Below, piece after piece: positions 51,468 to 59,607 of a stretch of 64,000 bases of DNA. The translations under genes and the position numbers were made by a program. Below the pieces are notes generated by a model, which was given only the letters and a program-made list of their open reading frames with translations, searched no databases and was not told where the DNA came from. Numbering within the stretch: the stretch's first letter is position 1; each line of letters opens with the position of its first letter. The stretch comes from Oscillospiraceae bacterium. GTDB lineage: Bacteria > Bacillota > Clostridia > Oscillospirales > Acutalibacteraceae. The stretch lies in NCBI GenBank assembly GCA_015065615.1, contig SVPY01000004.1, positions 1 through 64,000 on the forward strand. Direction: 5' to 3'.

Positions 51468-52844
51468 ATGGGACTCAGTGAAATTTTACTTATAATTTTG
51501 CTCATTTTGGCGGCGGCTCTCGTGACTTTAGCCGTTGTTATACTTACTAAACTCAATAAAAAAGAAAATATAAATAAGGAAGACCTTGAAAAAATCAGGG
51601 ACGATATTAAGGAAAAGCTTGAAGACGACCAGCGTGACCTTCGCACCGAGGTAATTGAATCCACGCAGAATTCCGTAAAAGCCTTGGGCGAGATGATCTC
51701 CTTAAGCCAGAAAAACGAAGCGGAGCACCAGAATAAGCGCATTGACGAAAGCTCCAAAAATACTCTTGAAAAAATCGAGATTATAAGAAGCGGCATAAGC
51801 CACCAGCTTAATCAGATGAATTTAAGCACCGAGGAAAGGCTTAAAACCTTCTCGGTGGAAAACGAAAAGAAGCTTGAAAACATCCGCCAGACTATAAGCA
51901 CTTCCCTTTCCGATATGCAGAAGGATAATAACGAAAAGCTCGATAAGATGCGTGAAATCGTGGATGAAAAGCTGCAGAAAACTCTTGAAGATAGGCTCAC
52001 AGGTTCCTTTAAGCTTGTTAACGAGCGTCTGGAGCAGGTTTATAAAGGTCTTGGCGAAATGCAGACCTTGGCAAGCGGCGTAGGCGACCTTAAAAAGGTG
52101 CTTAGTAACGTAAAAACAAGAGGTATTTTAGGCGAAATTCAGCTTGGCGCAATACTCGAGGAAATTTTAGCTCCCGAACAGTATGAAGTTAACGTAATTA
52201 CTAAAAAAGGCAGCCGCGATCCCGTTGAGTATGCTGTTAAGCTTCCTACAGATAACGGCGAGCCTATTATGCTTCCCATCGACTCCAAATTCCCCGGCGA
52301 TACTTACGCTTCCTTAATGGATGCATACGATAACGGCAACAAGGATGAAATAGACGCGGCGGCGGCGCAGTTAAGGGCGAGAATAAACCTCTGCGCCAAG
52401 GATATAAGCACGAAATATATCGATCCCCCTTATACCACCGATTTTGCAATTATGTTCCTTCCCTTCGAGGGCTTATACGCCGAGGTGGTAAAAAGAGGTA
52501 TGGTGGAGGAGCTGCAGAGCAAATACAGAGTGAATATTGCAGGCCCCAGCACCATGGCGGCACTTTTAAACAGCCTGCAGATGGGCTTCAGAACTTTTGC
52601 AATTCAGAAGCGAAGCGGCGAAGTCTGGAACGTATTGGGCGCGGTTAAAACCGAGTTCGATAAATTCAGCGAAGTTCTTACAAAAACTCAGGAGAGACTC
52701 CGTCAGGCAGACGCCGAGCTTGATAAGCTTGTAACCACAAGAACCAACCAGATAAGAAGGAAATTAAAGGACGTAAGCTCCTTAAGTCAGGAAGATACCA
52801 ACGTGCTTCTTCCCAAAAACGATTATTATATAGACGAAGAATAA
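51468..52844 (+). CDS. rmuC: RmuC-type DNA recombination protein
   Basis: A 458-residue protein with an N-terminal transmembrane helix (about 3-26), a long coiled coil (about 30-185) and the RmuC nuclease-like domain (about 200-400). Marks are KTRGILGEIQLGAILEEIL, PIDSKFPGDTYASLMDA, DFAIMFLPFEGLYAEV and GPSTMAALLNSLQMGF. RmuC-family proteins limit inverted-repeat recombination in E. coli, and the core resembles restriction-type PD-(D/E)XK nucleases. It is monocistronic, between galK and the pyridoxal kinase gene. Confidence 0.93.
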   Translation: MGLSEILLIILLILAAALVTLAVVILTKLNKKENINKEDLEKIRDDIKEKLEDDQRDLRTEVIESTQNSVKALGEMISLSQKNEAEHQNKRIDESSKNTLEKIEIIRSGISHQLNQMNLSTEERLKTFSVENEKKLENIRQTISTSLSDMQKDNNEKLDKMREIVDEKLQKTLEDRLTGSFKLVNERLEQVYKGLGEMQTLASGVGDLKKVLSNVKTRGILGEIQLGAILEEILAPEQYEVNVITKKGSRDPVEYAVKLPTDNGEPIMLPIDSKFPGDTYASLMDAYDNGNKDEIDAAAAQLRARINLCAKDISTKYIDPPYTTDFAIMFLPFEGLYAEVVKRGMVEELQSKYRVNIAGPSTMAALLNSLQMGFRTFAIQKRSGEVWNVLGAVKTEFDKFSEVLTKTQERLRQADAELDKLVTTRTNQIRRKLKDVSSLSQEDTNVLLPKNDYYIDEE

Positions 52845-52850
52845 AAAATA

Positions 52851-52880
52851 AAGTGCACTTGATTTTAAGTGCACTTTTTG
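52851..52880. terminator. Terminator of rmuC (bidirectional)
   Basis: AAGTGCACTT/AAGTGCACTT (52851-52860 with 52867-52876) with loop GATTTT and a TTTG tail. The arm is itself palindromic, so each half can also form a dimer. On the minus strand TTTATTTTTTATTC follows, so it can end the pyridoxal kinase gene too. Confidence 0.85.
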
Positions 52881-52897
52881 TGTGTTACGGCAATATT

Positions 52898-53728
52898 TTA
52901 TTTTAATGCTTCAATAAGCTTCGGCAGGGCCTCCTCAAAATTAACGCCGTACCAGGGGTTAGATTTATCCTCTATAGTTAAACGGATGCACTCGCTTGTA
53001 AAATCGGCGGCAATTTTAATAGCTTCCTTATAATTTTTACCTCTCATCATAGCGCCAATAAAGGCAGAAGAGAAAATATCGCCTGTGCCGTGGTAGCTTT
53101 TTATCTGCTTTTTGTGGCTGTAGTAGAAAAATTCATCGGCTTCTTTATTGTAAGCCATAGCGCCCGTTTCGCCCTCTTTGAAGCTTACGCCCGTGATAAC
53201 AACAATTTTACTGCCCATATCGCTCAATTTTAAAAGTAAGCTTTTAATATAGCCTTCATCGTAATTTTCTTTATATTCCGTGCCTGTCATAAATGAAGCT
53301 TCGGTTATATTGGGGATAATTATATCAGCTTTAGCGCAGAGAGAAGCCATGTGTTTTGCAAAATCCATATCAAAGGCGGCGTAAAGCTTGCCGTTATCCG
53401 CCATGGCGGGGTCGCAGAAGGTAAAATTCTTTTCCGTCTTGAAATCAGCAAAAAGCTTTTTCATTAAATCTATCTGCTCTTTTGAAGCTAAATATCCCGT
53501 ATAAAGGGCGTCGAACTCCATATTTTCCTTTTTGAAATGGTTTAAAACAGGCTCAATTTCACTTGTTAAATCGCGGCAGGTGAAATTTTTAAACATAGTA
53601 TGGGTGGAAAGCACCGCCGTAGGCAGAATACTGCACTCCACGCCCATAGCTGAAATTATGGGCAAAGCCACTGTCAAACTGCATTTGCCAACGCAGGAAA
53701 TATCCTGAACGGTTAAAATTCTTTTCAT
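52898..53728 (-). CDS. Pyridoxal/pyridoxamine kinase (PdxK/PdxY type)
   Basis: A 276-residue ribokinase-fold kinase for the B6 salvage pathway. It opens with VQDISCVGKCSLTVALPIIS (typical of PdxY/PdxK). It has the ATP/active-site segment SYHGTGDIFSSAFIGAMM (about 222-239) with the catalytic Asp in GTGD, and CDPAMADNGKLY (about 119-130). Similar clostridial proteins are annotated as pyridoxamine kinase; which B6 vitamer it prefers is not clear. It is monocistronic on the minus strand. Confidence 0.9.
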   Translation of the reverse strand: MKRILTVQDISCVGKCSLTVALPIISAMGVECSILPTAVLSTHTMFKNFTCRDLTSEIEPVLNHFKKENMEFDALYTGYLASKEQIDLMKKLFADFKTEKNFTFCDPAMADNGKLYAAFDMDFAKHMASLCAKADIIIPNITEASFMTGTEYKENYDEGYIKSLLLKLSDMGSKIVVITGVSFKEGETGAMAYNKEADEFFYYSHKKQIKSYHGTGDIFSSAFIGAMMRGKNYKEAIKIAADFTSECIRLTIEDKSNPWYGVNFEEALPKLIEALK

Positions 53729-53831
53729 AAAACATATCCCTCTTTTCGTTATATAGATATTATACGGAAAATTGGTTATATTGCTATAATCAGAAAAAGA
53801 AAAAATGATATGACCAGATATAAGGGCAAAA

Positions 53832-53860
53832 AAAGAGTAAGCAAAAAATGCTTACTCTTT
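53832..53860 (-). terminator. Terminator of the phosphoribosyltransferase gene
   Basis: Perfect 11-bp stem AAAGAGTAAGC/GCTTACTCTTT (53832-53842 with 53850-53860) with a 7-nt loop. On the minus strand a T-run follows directly (TTTTTTTGCCC), so it ends the minus-strand gene at 53968. Confidence 0.9.
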
Positions 53861-53910
53861 ATTACGCTTACAGCTTATTAGTTTTTGTAAATTTCCGTCT
53901 GTAAGAAAAA

Positions 53911-53967
53911 TCATAACATTTGCTTTGCAAACTCATAACTTATAACTTGCCGTCAGGCAATCATAAC
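53911..53967. repeat. TCATAAC words interleaved with small palindromes
   Basis: Three TCATAAC words (53911, 53933, 53961) and one TATAAC word (53941) alternate with the palindromes TTTGC-TTT-GCAAA (53919-53931) and TTGCC-GTCA-GGCAA (53947-53960). The region directly follows the phosphoribosyltransferase stop. Its word-and-palindrome plan resembles the region at 15216-15640. Confidence 0.7.
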
Positions 53968-54507
53968 TTATTTAAAGAAAAGGGGCAGGGGCTCGAGGTA
54001 AATGATGTCGGTTCTGTCCTTAGCGTCGCCTTCAGCAAGAACGCAAGCCTTACCAACTACGTTGCCGCCGATTTCCTCAACCAACTTTTCGATAGCCGCA
54101 AGAGATTCACCTGTACTGATAACGTCGTCAACAATTAAGATTCTCTTGTTTCTGAGAACGTCGCAGTCTTCCTGAGAGAGGAAAAGGGTCTGAACGTTTG
54201 CGGTTGTAATAGACTTAACCTGAACGCTGATGGGGTTAGTCATATAAGCCTTAATGCCTTTTCTTGCAACAACGTACTTTCTGCAGCCAATACGAGCCAT
54301 TTCGTAAGCCAGGGGAATACCCTTACTCTCAGCTGTGATAATTACGTCGTGCTCGGGGCACTTTTCCATTAAAGCCTTTGCGGAAGCCTCTGTAATTTCG
54401 TTATCACCGAACATAACGAAACCTGCGATGTCAAGTGTATCGCTGATAGGGCAGATGGGGAGGTTTCTCTCGCAACCTGCAATTGTCATTGTGTAAAATT
54501 TCTGCAT
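53968..54507 (-). CDS. Phosphoribosyltransferase family protein (Apt-like)
   Basis: A 179-residue PRTase-fold protein. The PRPP motif is KRILIVDDVISTGESLAAI (about 119-137), with VIITAESKGIPLAYEMAR (about 54-71) supplying the purine-site loop. It is adenine-type in layout and length (Apt is about 170-180), but the base cannot be fixed. Such proteins in Clostridia have also been annotated as xanthine PRTases or regulators. It lies with the HIT gene (85 nt away) and alaS on the same strand. The start follows AAAGGAGA. Confidence 0.85.
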   Translation of the reverse strand: MQKFYTMTIAGCERNLPICPISDTLDIAGFVMFGDNEITEASAKALMEKCPEHDVIITAESKGIPLAYEMARIGCRKYVVARKGIKAYMTNPISVQVKSITTANVQTLFLSQEDCDVLRNKRILIVDDVISTGESLAAIEKLVEEIGGNVVGKACVLAEGDAKDRTDIIYLEPLPLFFK

Positions 54508-54592
54508 TATAATTTCTCCTTTATAATTAATTGTTTTGGAGTATGCGGGAAAATGAAATATTAACCGAAGTTATACGTAAAATAAATTTCTT

Positions 54593-54931
54593 TTAACCCG
54601 GAGGCCAAGCGAGCATTCTTCCTGCAAGTAAATGGAAGTGGAGGTGCTTAACGGTCTGACCGCCTTCCTCGCCGCAGTTTGTAACTATTCTGAAGCCTTT
54701 TTCTAAGTTTAAATCCTTAGCAATTTTAGCTGCTGCTTCAAAAATATGAGCTATAATGGCGCTGTTATCGGCGTTTATCTCAGCTGCGCTTTCAATATGT
54801 TCCTTGGGAATAATAAGAATGTGCACGGGTGCCTGAGGGTCTAAATCGTAGAAAGCCAGAACCTTATCGTCCTCGTAAGCTTTCTTGCTGGGAATTATAC
54901 CCGCGGCAATTTTACAGAAAATGCAGTCCAT
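54593..54931 (-). CDS. HIT family protein (HinT-like)
   Basis: A 112-residue histidine-triad protein. It opens with CIFCKIAAGIIPSKK, keeps the LDPQAPVHILIIPKEH strand and ends with the catalytic triad HLHFHLLAGR (about 94-103). HinT-type enzymes hydrolyse nucleoside phosphoramidates and acyl- or aminoacyl-AMP. Its place just after alaS fits a role in removing stray aminoacyl-adenylates (inference). An intergenic nested hairpin of 53 nt separates it from alaS. Confidence 0.94.
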   Translation of the reverse strand: MDCIFCKIAAGIIPSKKAYEDDKVLAFYDLDPQAPVHILIIPKEHIESAAEINADNSAIIAHIFEAAAKIAKDLNLEKGFRIVTNCGEEGGQTVKHLHFHLLAGRMLAWPPG

Positions 54932-54973
54932 AATAAAGCTTTCCTTTCTTATAGATTTTATTTGTATTCACAG

Positions 54974-55026
54974 TTCCTCTGCCTTCACTTTTGGTGAAGG
55001 TGCTGCTTTTATAAAGAGCCGAGGAA
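54974..55026. other. Nested hairpin between alaS and the HIT gene
   Basis: Outer pairing TTCCTC/GAGGAA (54974-54979 with 55021-55026) encloses CCTTCAC/GTGAAGG (54982-54988 with 54994-55000). The intergenic stretch is 106 nt. There is no good T-run on the minus strand, so it may be an mRNA-processing or stability element rather than a terminator. Confidence 0.5.
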
Positions 55027-55037
55027 TTTATAGAAAA

Positions 55038-57674
55038 TTATTTAACGTCCTTCTCTACGATAGAAGCAACTGCGTTTAAAGCTTCCTCTACCTTAGATAA
55101 ATCCTTAATACCTGCCATAGCGAAGTCGGGCTTACCGCCGCCGTTACCGCCTGCGATGGTTGCCGCAGCCTTAACTATTAAGCCAGCCTTTAAGTTCTTT
55201 GCGATAGCTGCCTTTGTAGCCGCTGCTGCCAAAGTGCCCTTACCGTCTGTTATGCCTGCGAATACGCAAACGTAAGCCTTATCGTTTGCTAAATCCTTAA
55301 CCTTATCGCACATTGTACGAAGTGCCTGACTGTCGGCGCCGTCGAACTTAGCTGTAATAACCTTAACGCCGTTTACGTCCTCTGCCTTATCGAAAAGACC
55401 CTGAATGTTGGAAGCGGCAATCTTAGCGTTTAATGCGTCCAGTTCCTTCTGCTTTTCCTTAAGCTCGTTTTCAAGCTGTAAAGCCTTGGCGGGGAGGTCG
55501 TGGATATTAGCTACCTTTAATGCGGCTGCTGTTTTATTTAAAAGCTCAATGTTATCGCCTAAGAGCTTGTAGAAGTTAATACCTGTAACGGCTTCGATTC
55601 TTCTGATACCTGCTGCAGCGCTTGATTCACTTACAATTTTGAAGAGACCTAATTCGGAAGCGGAATTTACGTGAGTACCGCCGCAGAATTCACGGCTGAA
55701 GTCGCCTGCTGTAACAACTCTTACGATATCGCCGTACTTTTCACCGAATAATGCCATAGCGCCAAGCTTCTTAGCTTCTTCAATGGGCATTTCGCGGCTT
55801 TCAACTGCAATAGCATCCAAAATCTGCTTGTTTACAAGAGCTTCAACTGCCTTTAATTCCTCACTTGTCATAGCAGAGAAATGAGTGAAGTCAAAACGGA
55901 GACGGTTATCGTCTACGAGCTGACCTGCCTGCTCAACGTGACCACCGAGAACCTCTCTGAGAGCAGCCTGTAAAAGGTGAGCTGCGGTGTGGTTTCTCAT
56001 AATGCTGTGGCGGCGAGCGGAATCAACGCTTGAAGTAACCTTATCGCCCTCTGTTAAAGTACCCTTTGTAACTACTGCCTTATGGAAGAAGATGCCGTTA
56101 GGATTCTTTGTGGTGCCTGTTACCTTGATTTCAAGGTTTTCGCCGCTGATAACACCTGTATCGCCAACCTGACCGCCGCTTTCTGCGTAGAAGCTTGTGT
56201 TATTGAGAACTACTATAACCTCGTCGTTTTCATTTGCGAACTGAACTCTTTCGCCGTTCTTTACGATTGCAAGTACCTTTGCGTCGGTATTTAAAGCTGT
56301 GTAGCCTACAAACTCAGTAGCGTTAATGCCCTCTAAATCGATGCTGTCGCCTGCCCATGCGTCTGCGCCTGCGTTCTTTCTTGCTTCTCTTGCTCTTGTT
56401 TTCTGTTCGGTTAAAAGCTCCTTGAAGCGAGCTTCGTCCACTGTCATACCTTTTTCAGCAAGAATTTCCTTAGTTAAATCGAGGGGGAAACCGAAAGTAT
56501 CGTTTAATTTAAATGCGTCGTCTCCGCTGAATACGTTGGAATCTGCCTTTTCAATGAAGGAATTGAGGAGGGAGAGACCCTGGTCAATTGTCTTATAGAA
56601 GCTTTCCTCCTCGTAGTTAATGAGCTTAGTGATCATCTCGCTCTTTTCTACGAGCTCGGGGTAAGCGTTCTTGTTTTCTTCGATAACTGTTTTAGCTACT
56701 TCACTGAGGAAGGGCTTATCTATACCTAAGAGCTTACCGTGTCTTGCAGCACGGCGGAGAAGTCTTCTAAGAACGTAGCCTCTGCCTTCGTTAGAGGGCA
56801 TAACGCCGTCGCCGATCATAAATGTAGTACTTCTTATATGGTCGGTAATAACACGGAGGGAAATATCCTTCTTAGCGTCTAAACCGTACTCTACACCGCT
56901 TACCTTAGAGATGTGCTTCATAATATTCTGCACTGTATCAACGAGGAAGAGATTATCAACGTCCTGCATTACGCAAGCAAGTCTTTCAAGACCCATACCT
57001 GTATCGATGTTGGGGTTAGCAAGGGGAGTGTAGTTGTTGTTGCCGTCGTTATCAAACTGTGTGAAAACTAAGTTCCAAACCTCGATAAAGCGGTCGCAGT
57101 CACAGCCAACGCCGCAGTCGGGGCTGCCGCAGCCGTACTTCAAGCCGCGGTCGAAGTAAATTTCAGAGCAGGGGCCGCAGGGACCTGAGCCGTGCTCCCA
57201 GAAGTTATCTGCTTTGCCAAGGCGCTTGATGTGGGAGGGGTCTACGCCAACCTCTTTAGTCCAGATCTCAAAAGCCTCGTCGTCCTCTTCATAGATAGAG
57301 CAGTAAAGTCTATCGGCAGGGATTTCGAGAACCTTTGTGAAGAATTCCCAAGCCCAAGCCGTAGCCTCGTGCTTGAAGTAATCGCCGAAGGAGAAGTTAC
57401 CCAGCATTTCAAAGTAAGTACCGTGTCTTGCTGTGATACCAACTCTCTCGATATCGGGAGTTCTTATACATTTCTGGCAGGTTGTTACTCTCTTTCTGGG
57501 AGGTGTAACTTCGCCTGTGAAGTACTTCTTCATAGGTGCCATACCGGAGTTGATGAGTAAAAGTGAGTTATCGTTGTTGGGGATAAGTGAAAAGCTTTTA
57601 AGTCTTAAGTGACCTTTGGATTCAAAGAAGCTTAAGTACTTTTCACGCAGTTCGTTAAGTCCTGTCCACTGCAT
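55038..57674 (-). CDS. alaS: Alanyl-tRNA synthetase
   Basis: Class II synthetase for alanine, 878 residues, normal length. The N-terminal core opens with LRLKSFSLIPNNDNSLLLIN, the editing domain has RNHTAAHLLQAAL (HxxxH, zinc) and CGGTHV, and the C-Ala domain (about 720-878) ends with a Gly-rich SGGGNGGGKPDFAMA-type text (here GGNGGGKPDFAMAG). Expression is controlled by the T-box leader at 57724-57995. The HIT gene lies downstream. The start follows AAGGAGA. Confidence 0.97.
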   Translation of the reverse strand: MQWTGLNELREKYLSFFESKGHLRLKSFSLIPNNDNSLLLINSGMAPMKKYFTGEVTPPRKRVTTCQKCIRTPDIERVGITARHGTYFEMLGNFSFGDYFKHEATAWAWEFFTKVLEIPADRLYCSIYEEDDEAFEIWTKEVGVDPSHIKRLGKADNFWEHGSGPCGPCSEIYFDRGLKYGCGSPDCGVGCDCDRFIEVWNLVFTQFDNDGNNNYTPLANPNIDTGMGLERLACVMQDVDNLFLVDTVQNIMKHISKVSGVEYGLDAKKDISLRVITDHIRSTTFMIGDGVMPSNEGRGYVLRRLLRRAARHGKLLGIDKPFLSEVAKTVIEENKNAYPELVEKSEMITKLINYEEESFYKTIDQGLSLLNSFIEKADSNVFSGDDAFKLNDTFGFPLDLTKEILAEKGMTVDEARFKELLTEQKTRAREARKNAGADAWAGDSIDLEGINATEFVGYTALNTDAKVLAIVKNGERVQFANENDEVIVVLNNTSFYAESGGQVGDTGVISGENLEIKVTGTTKNPNGIFFHKAVVTKGTLTEGDKVTSSVDSARRHSIMRNHTAAHLLQAALREVLGGHVEQAGQLVDDNRLRFDFTHFSAMTSEELKAVEALVNKQILDAIAVESREMPIEEAKKLGAMALFGEKYGDIVRVVTAGDFSREFCGGTHVNSASELGLFKIVSESSAAAGIRRIEAVTGINFYKLLGDNIELLNKTAAALKVANIHDLPAKALQLENELKEKQKELDALNAKIAASNIQGLFDKAEDVNGVKVITAKFDGADSQALRTMCDKVKDLANDKAYVCVFAGITDGKGTLAAAATKAAIAKNLKAGLIVKAAATIAGGNGGGKPDFAMAGIKDLSKVEEALNAVASIVEKDVK

Positions 57675-57723
57675 TTTAGTAGTCTCCTTATTTTTAATAT
57701 TCTTTGTGATGTTTTAGGACAAT

Positions 57724-57995
57724 AAAAAACGGCACTTCCATCCACTATGGGACGGAAATACCGTGGTACCACCCAATTTGTTAATTTCAGTTTATTTACA
57801 ATAAATGAAAATTAACCGCTTAAAAGCATATAACGGTGCACACCGCCTTGATTCATCACCAAGGTTGCCGCTTGCGCGTAAATAATTTAGAGCGGCGCGA
57901 AAGCTTTTACCGTATCCGCTTCACACCAAATGCGGACTCTCTGAACGGGATATATTCTTTCTTAACTCTGCAATTTGAAAATATCAAATTTTTAC
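57724..57995 (-). ncRNA. T-box riboswitch of alaS
   Basis: On the minus strand the leader shows a stem I distal loop with TTGGTGTGAAGCGGA (around 57917-57931), the T-box sequence GGGTGGTACCACGG (57761-57774) and a terminator made by 14 bp (57730-57763) with TTTTTT at 57724-57729. A GCT triplet (57902-57904) sits in the expected specifier loop, opposite GAAAG. This fits an Ala codon, though the exact specifier is my reading. Uncharged tRNA-Ala should favour the antiterminator and turn alaS on. Confidence 0.92.
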
Positions 57996-58001
57996 ACATA
58001 T

Positions 58002-58029
58002 ATTTTAGCACGCAAAATTAAAAAGTCAA
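58002..58029 (-). promoter_or_regulatory. Promoter of the T-box leader and alaS
   Basis: On the minus strand, TTGACT (58024-58029) and TAAAAT (58002-58007) are 16 nt apart, with a TGC extension at the -10. The transcript begins near 57995, ahead of the T-box. Confidence 0.75.
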
Positions 58030-58050
58030 TGATTTTTGAAAATTTTTATC

Positions 58051-58761
58051 TCAGTCGTGGCTTAAAATGATAATTTCTCTTAAATTTTTTTCCTCGTTAT
58101 CTACGAATAAAGTGGTGCTGTGAAGTCCTGCGCTGTTTTTCTTATATATAAGCTTGCTGGCTTTTGGGGGGTCTCCGGAGCCGTCGTGGAAAACTTCGCT
58201 GGGCTCGCCGTAAAAAGACTTGAGGCTGTTTAAATCGCAGTAGTCGGGGGATACGTTATTGGGAAGAGTGACCTCAGCGCGGGATAAATTATTTTCCTCA
58301 TTAAATTTAATATGTAAGCCTGCCACAACAGATTTATCCGCTGTGCTTGTTTCATCTGTTGTGTTAATTAAATTGATTATCATATTGGATTTGCCGTTGG
58401 AGAAAAGAGCCTCTACCTTAATGGCAGGCACAGCCTCGATTTGGCTGAGGGGAGTTTCGCCTATATATTTCCAGCTTGTTTTTTCGAGGTCTTCTAAGGT
58501 CATGGGGAATTTTAAAAGCTCGCCGTTAATTAAAATTTCGTAGCTTCTTATATCGCTTGAAATGGGGCTTTTGTTTTCTTCTTTTTTAGCTTCCTCCTCC
58601 TTGCGGCTTTCGGCGGCGCTTTCGGCCTTACTGTCGGCACTTAAATATTTATCGAGGGAGGGGGGGCCGCTCTCGCTTTCGGCAGGAGCACTTGAACAGG
58701 CACCTAAAATAAATAAAAGGCAGAGCATAAATATGCTTATGTAAATTCTTTTGCTTATCAT
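58051..58761 (-). CDS. Putative lipoprotein of unknown function
   Basis: The 236-residue product has a signal peptide with the lipobox ILGACSS (Cys22). A Ser/Glu/Lys-rich linker (about 25-70) follows, then a mixed beta domain with SYEILINGELLKFPMTLEDL and repeats of acidic strands. It resembles uncharacterised clostridial lipoproteins with a small C-terminal beta domain. I recognise no domain. It precedes the alaS promoter on the same strand but is probably a separate transcript. Confidence 0.68.
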   Translation of the reverse strand: MISKRIYISIFMLCLLFILGACSSAPAESESGPPSLDKYLSADSKAESAAESRKEEEAKKEENKSPISSDIRSYEILINGELLKFPMTLEDLEKTSWKYIGETPLSQIEAVPAIKVEALFSNGKSNMIINLINTTDETSTADKSVVAGLHIKFNEENNLSRAEVTLPNNVSPDYCDLNSLKSFYGEPSEVFHDGSGDPPKASKLIYKKNSAGLHSTTLFVDNEEKNLREIIILSHD

Positions 58762-58872
58762 AATAGTATTATATCCTTTTTTAGTTTATACAGTAAATAT
58801 ATAACTTTTTTCCTTTACGGTCAATAGATTAAAAGTGAAGCTTTTGTGAACTGTTTTTAAATTTTCAATAAA

Positions 58873-58911
58873 ATCACGAAATCACTATTGACAATCAAGT
58901 GATTATGTGAT
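58873..58911. promoter_or_regulatory. Inverted repeat spanning the promoter of the second DUF1836 gene
   Basis: ATCACGAAATCACT (58873-58886) and AGTGATTATGTGAT (58898-58911) form an inverted repeat with 12 of 14 matching positions. It surrounds the -35 box and spacer, and each half is itself a tandem of ATCAC-like words. A related half-site GTCACGAAAC occurs about 58936. This layout fits an operator for a dimeric repressor, possibly the DUF1836 protein. Confidence 0.6.
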
Positions 58912-58916
58912 AATAT
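58888..58916 (+). promoter_or_regulatory. Promoter of the second DUF1836 gene
   Basis: Consensus TTGACA (58888-58893), a 17-nt spacer and TAATAT (58911-58916) with a TGA extension, overlapping the inverted repeat at 58873-58911. Confidence 0.8.
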
Positions 58917-58969
58917 CATATTACCGTAAACCAAAGTCACGAAACTATGAAAGGAGGCGTTAAATTAAA

Positions 58970-59524
58970 ATGGAGTGGTCAATACCCGGTACGGTTTTAA
59001 AATGCAAGCGCGAGGAAGCTGTTAATACCGAAGCTCAGTTAAAATCCATGTTCCTTGCAGGGGGCATAGTTTTAAGTCAGGTAACAAGTATTACGGGGCT
59101 TGAAAATTTTATGGTTCAGAATTGGGTCAAGCGGGGCTTTTTACCGCCGCCCGAGAATAAGCGCTATAATTTAAACCAGCTTTGCCGAATAATCAATATA
59201 AATATGCTTAAAAACGCGCTGCCCCTTGAAAAGATATGCGGACTTTTAACCTATATCAACGGCAGCTTAAGCGACGAAAGCGACGATATTATTGACGACA
59301 GCGCTCTTTACTTTATGTTTTTGAAGCTTGCGGCAAAGGCAAAAAGCATAGAAAACGAAGAACAGTGGCAGAATGCTCTGAAAGAAACTATGAAAGATTA
59401 TATTGAGCCGTTTGCAGGCGCAAAAGAGAGAGTAGAGAAGGTTTTAAGAGTTATGTTCACCGCATACATAGCTTCCCGTTTTAAAATTGCGGCAGAAAAG
59501 ATGGTAGAAAATCTCGGTATATGA
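58970..59524 (+). CDS. DUF1836 regulator, copy 2
   Basis: The 184-residue product is a DUF1836 member, with SQVTSITGLENFMVQNWVK (helix-turn-helix-like, about 37-55), LPPPENKRYNLNQLCRII and ICGLLTYINGSL. This is a strong family match. The rest is helical. The N-terminal extension (1-20) is unusual compared with copy 1. It sits behind a promoter with a large inverted repeat and 83 nt before hflK, so it may be autoregulated and perhaps control the hflKC genes (inference). Confidence 0.88.
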   Translation: MEWSIPGTVLKCKREEAVNTEAQLKSMFLAGGIVLSQVTSITGLENFMVQNWVKRGFLPPPENKRYNLNQLCRIININMLKNALPLEKICGLLTYINGSLSDESDDIIDDSALYFMFLKLAAKAKSIENEEQWQNALKETMKDYIEPFAGAKERVEKVLRVMFTAYIASRFKIAAEKMVENLGI

Positions 59525-59561
59525 AATTTAATAATATGTGAGATTTTTTATATAGTTATAG

Positions 59562-59585
59562 TTACAGTAAAGTAAAATACTGTAA
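59562..59585. promoter_or_regulatory. Operator-like palindrome before hflK
   Basis: TTACAGTA (59562-59569) and TACTGTAA (59578-59585) are perfect inverted repeats separated by 8 nt. They lie 22 nt before the hflK start, with a TAAAAT box (59573-59578) between and overlapping the arms. The position suits a repressor site. Confidence 0.5.
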
Positions 59586-59607
59586 GAGTAAGAAAGGAAA
59601 AAACAAA

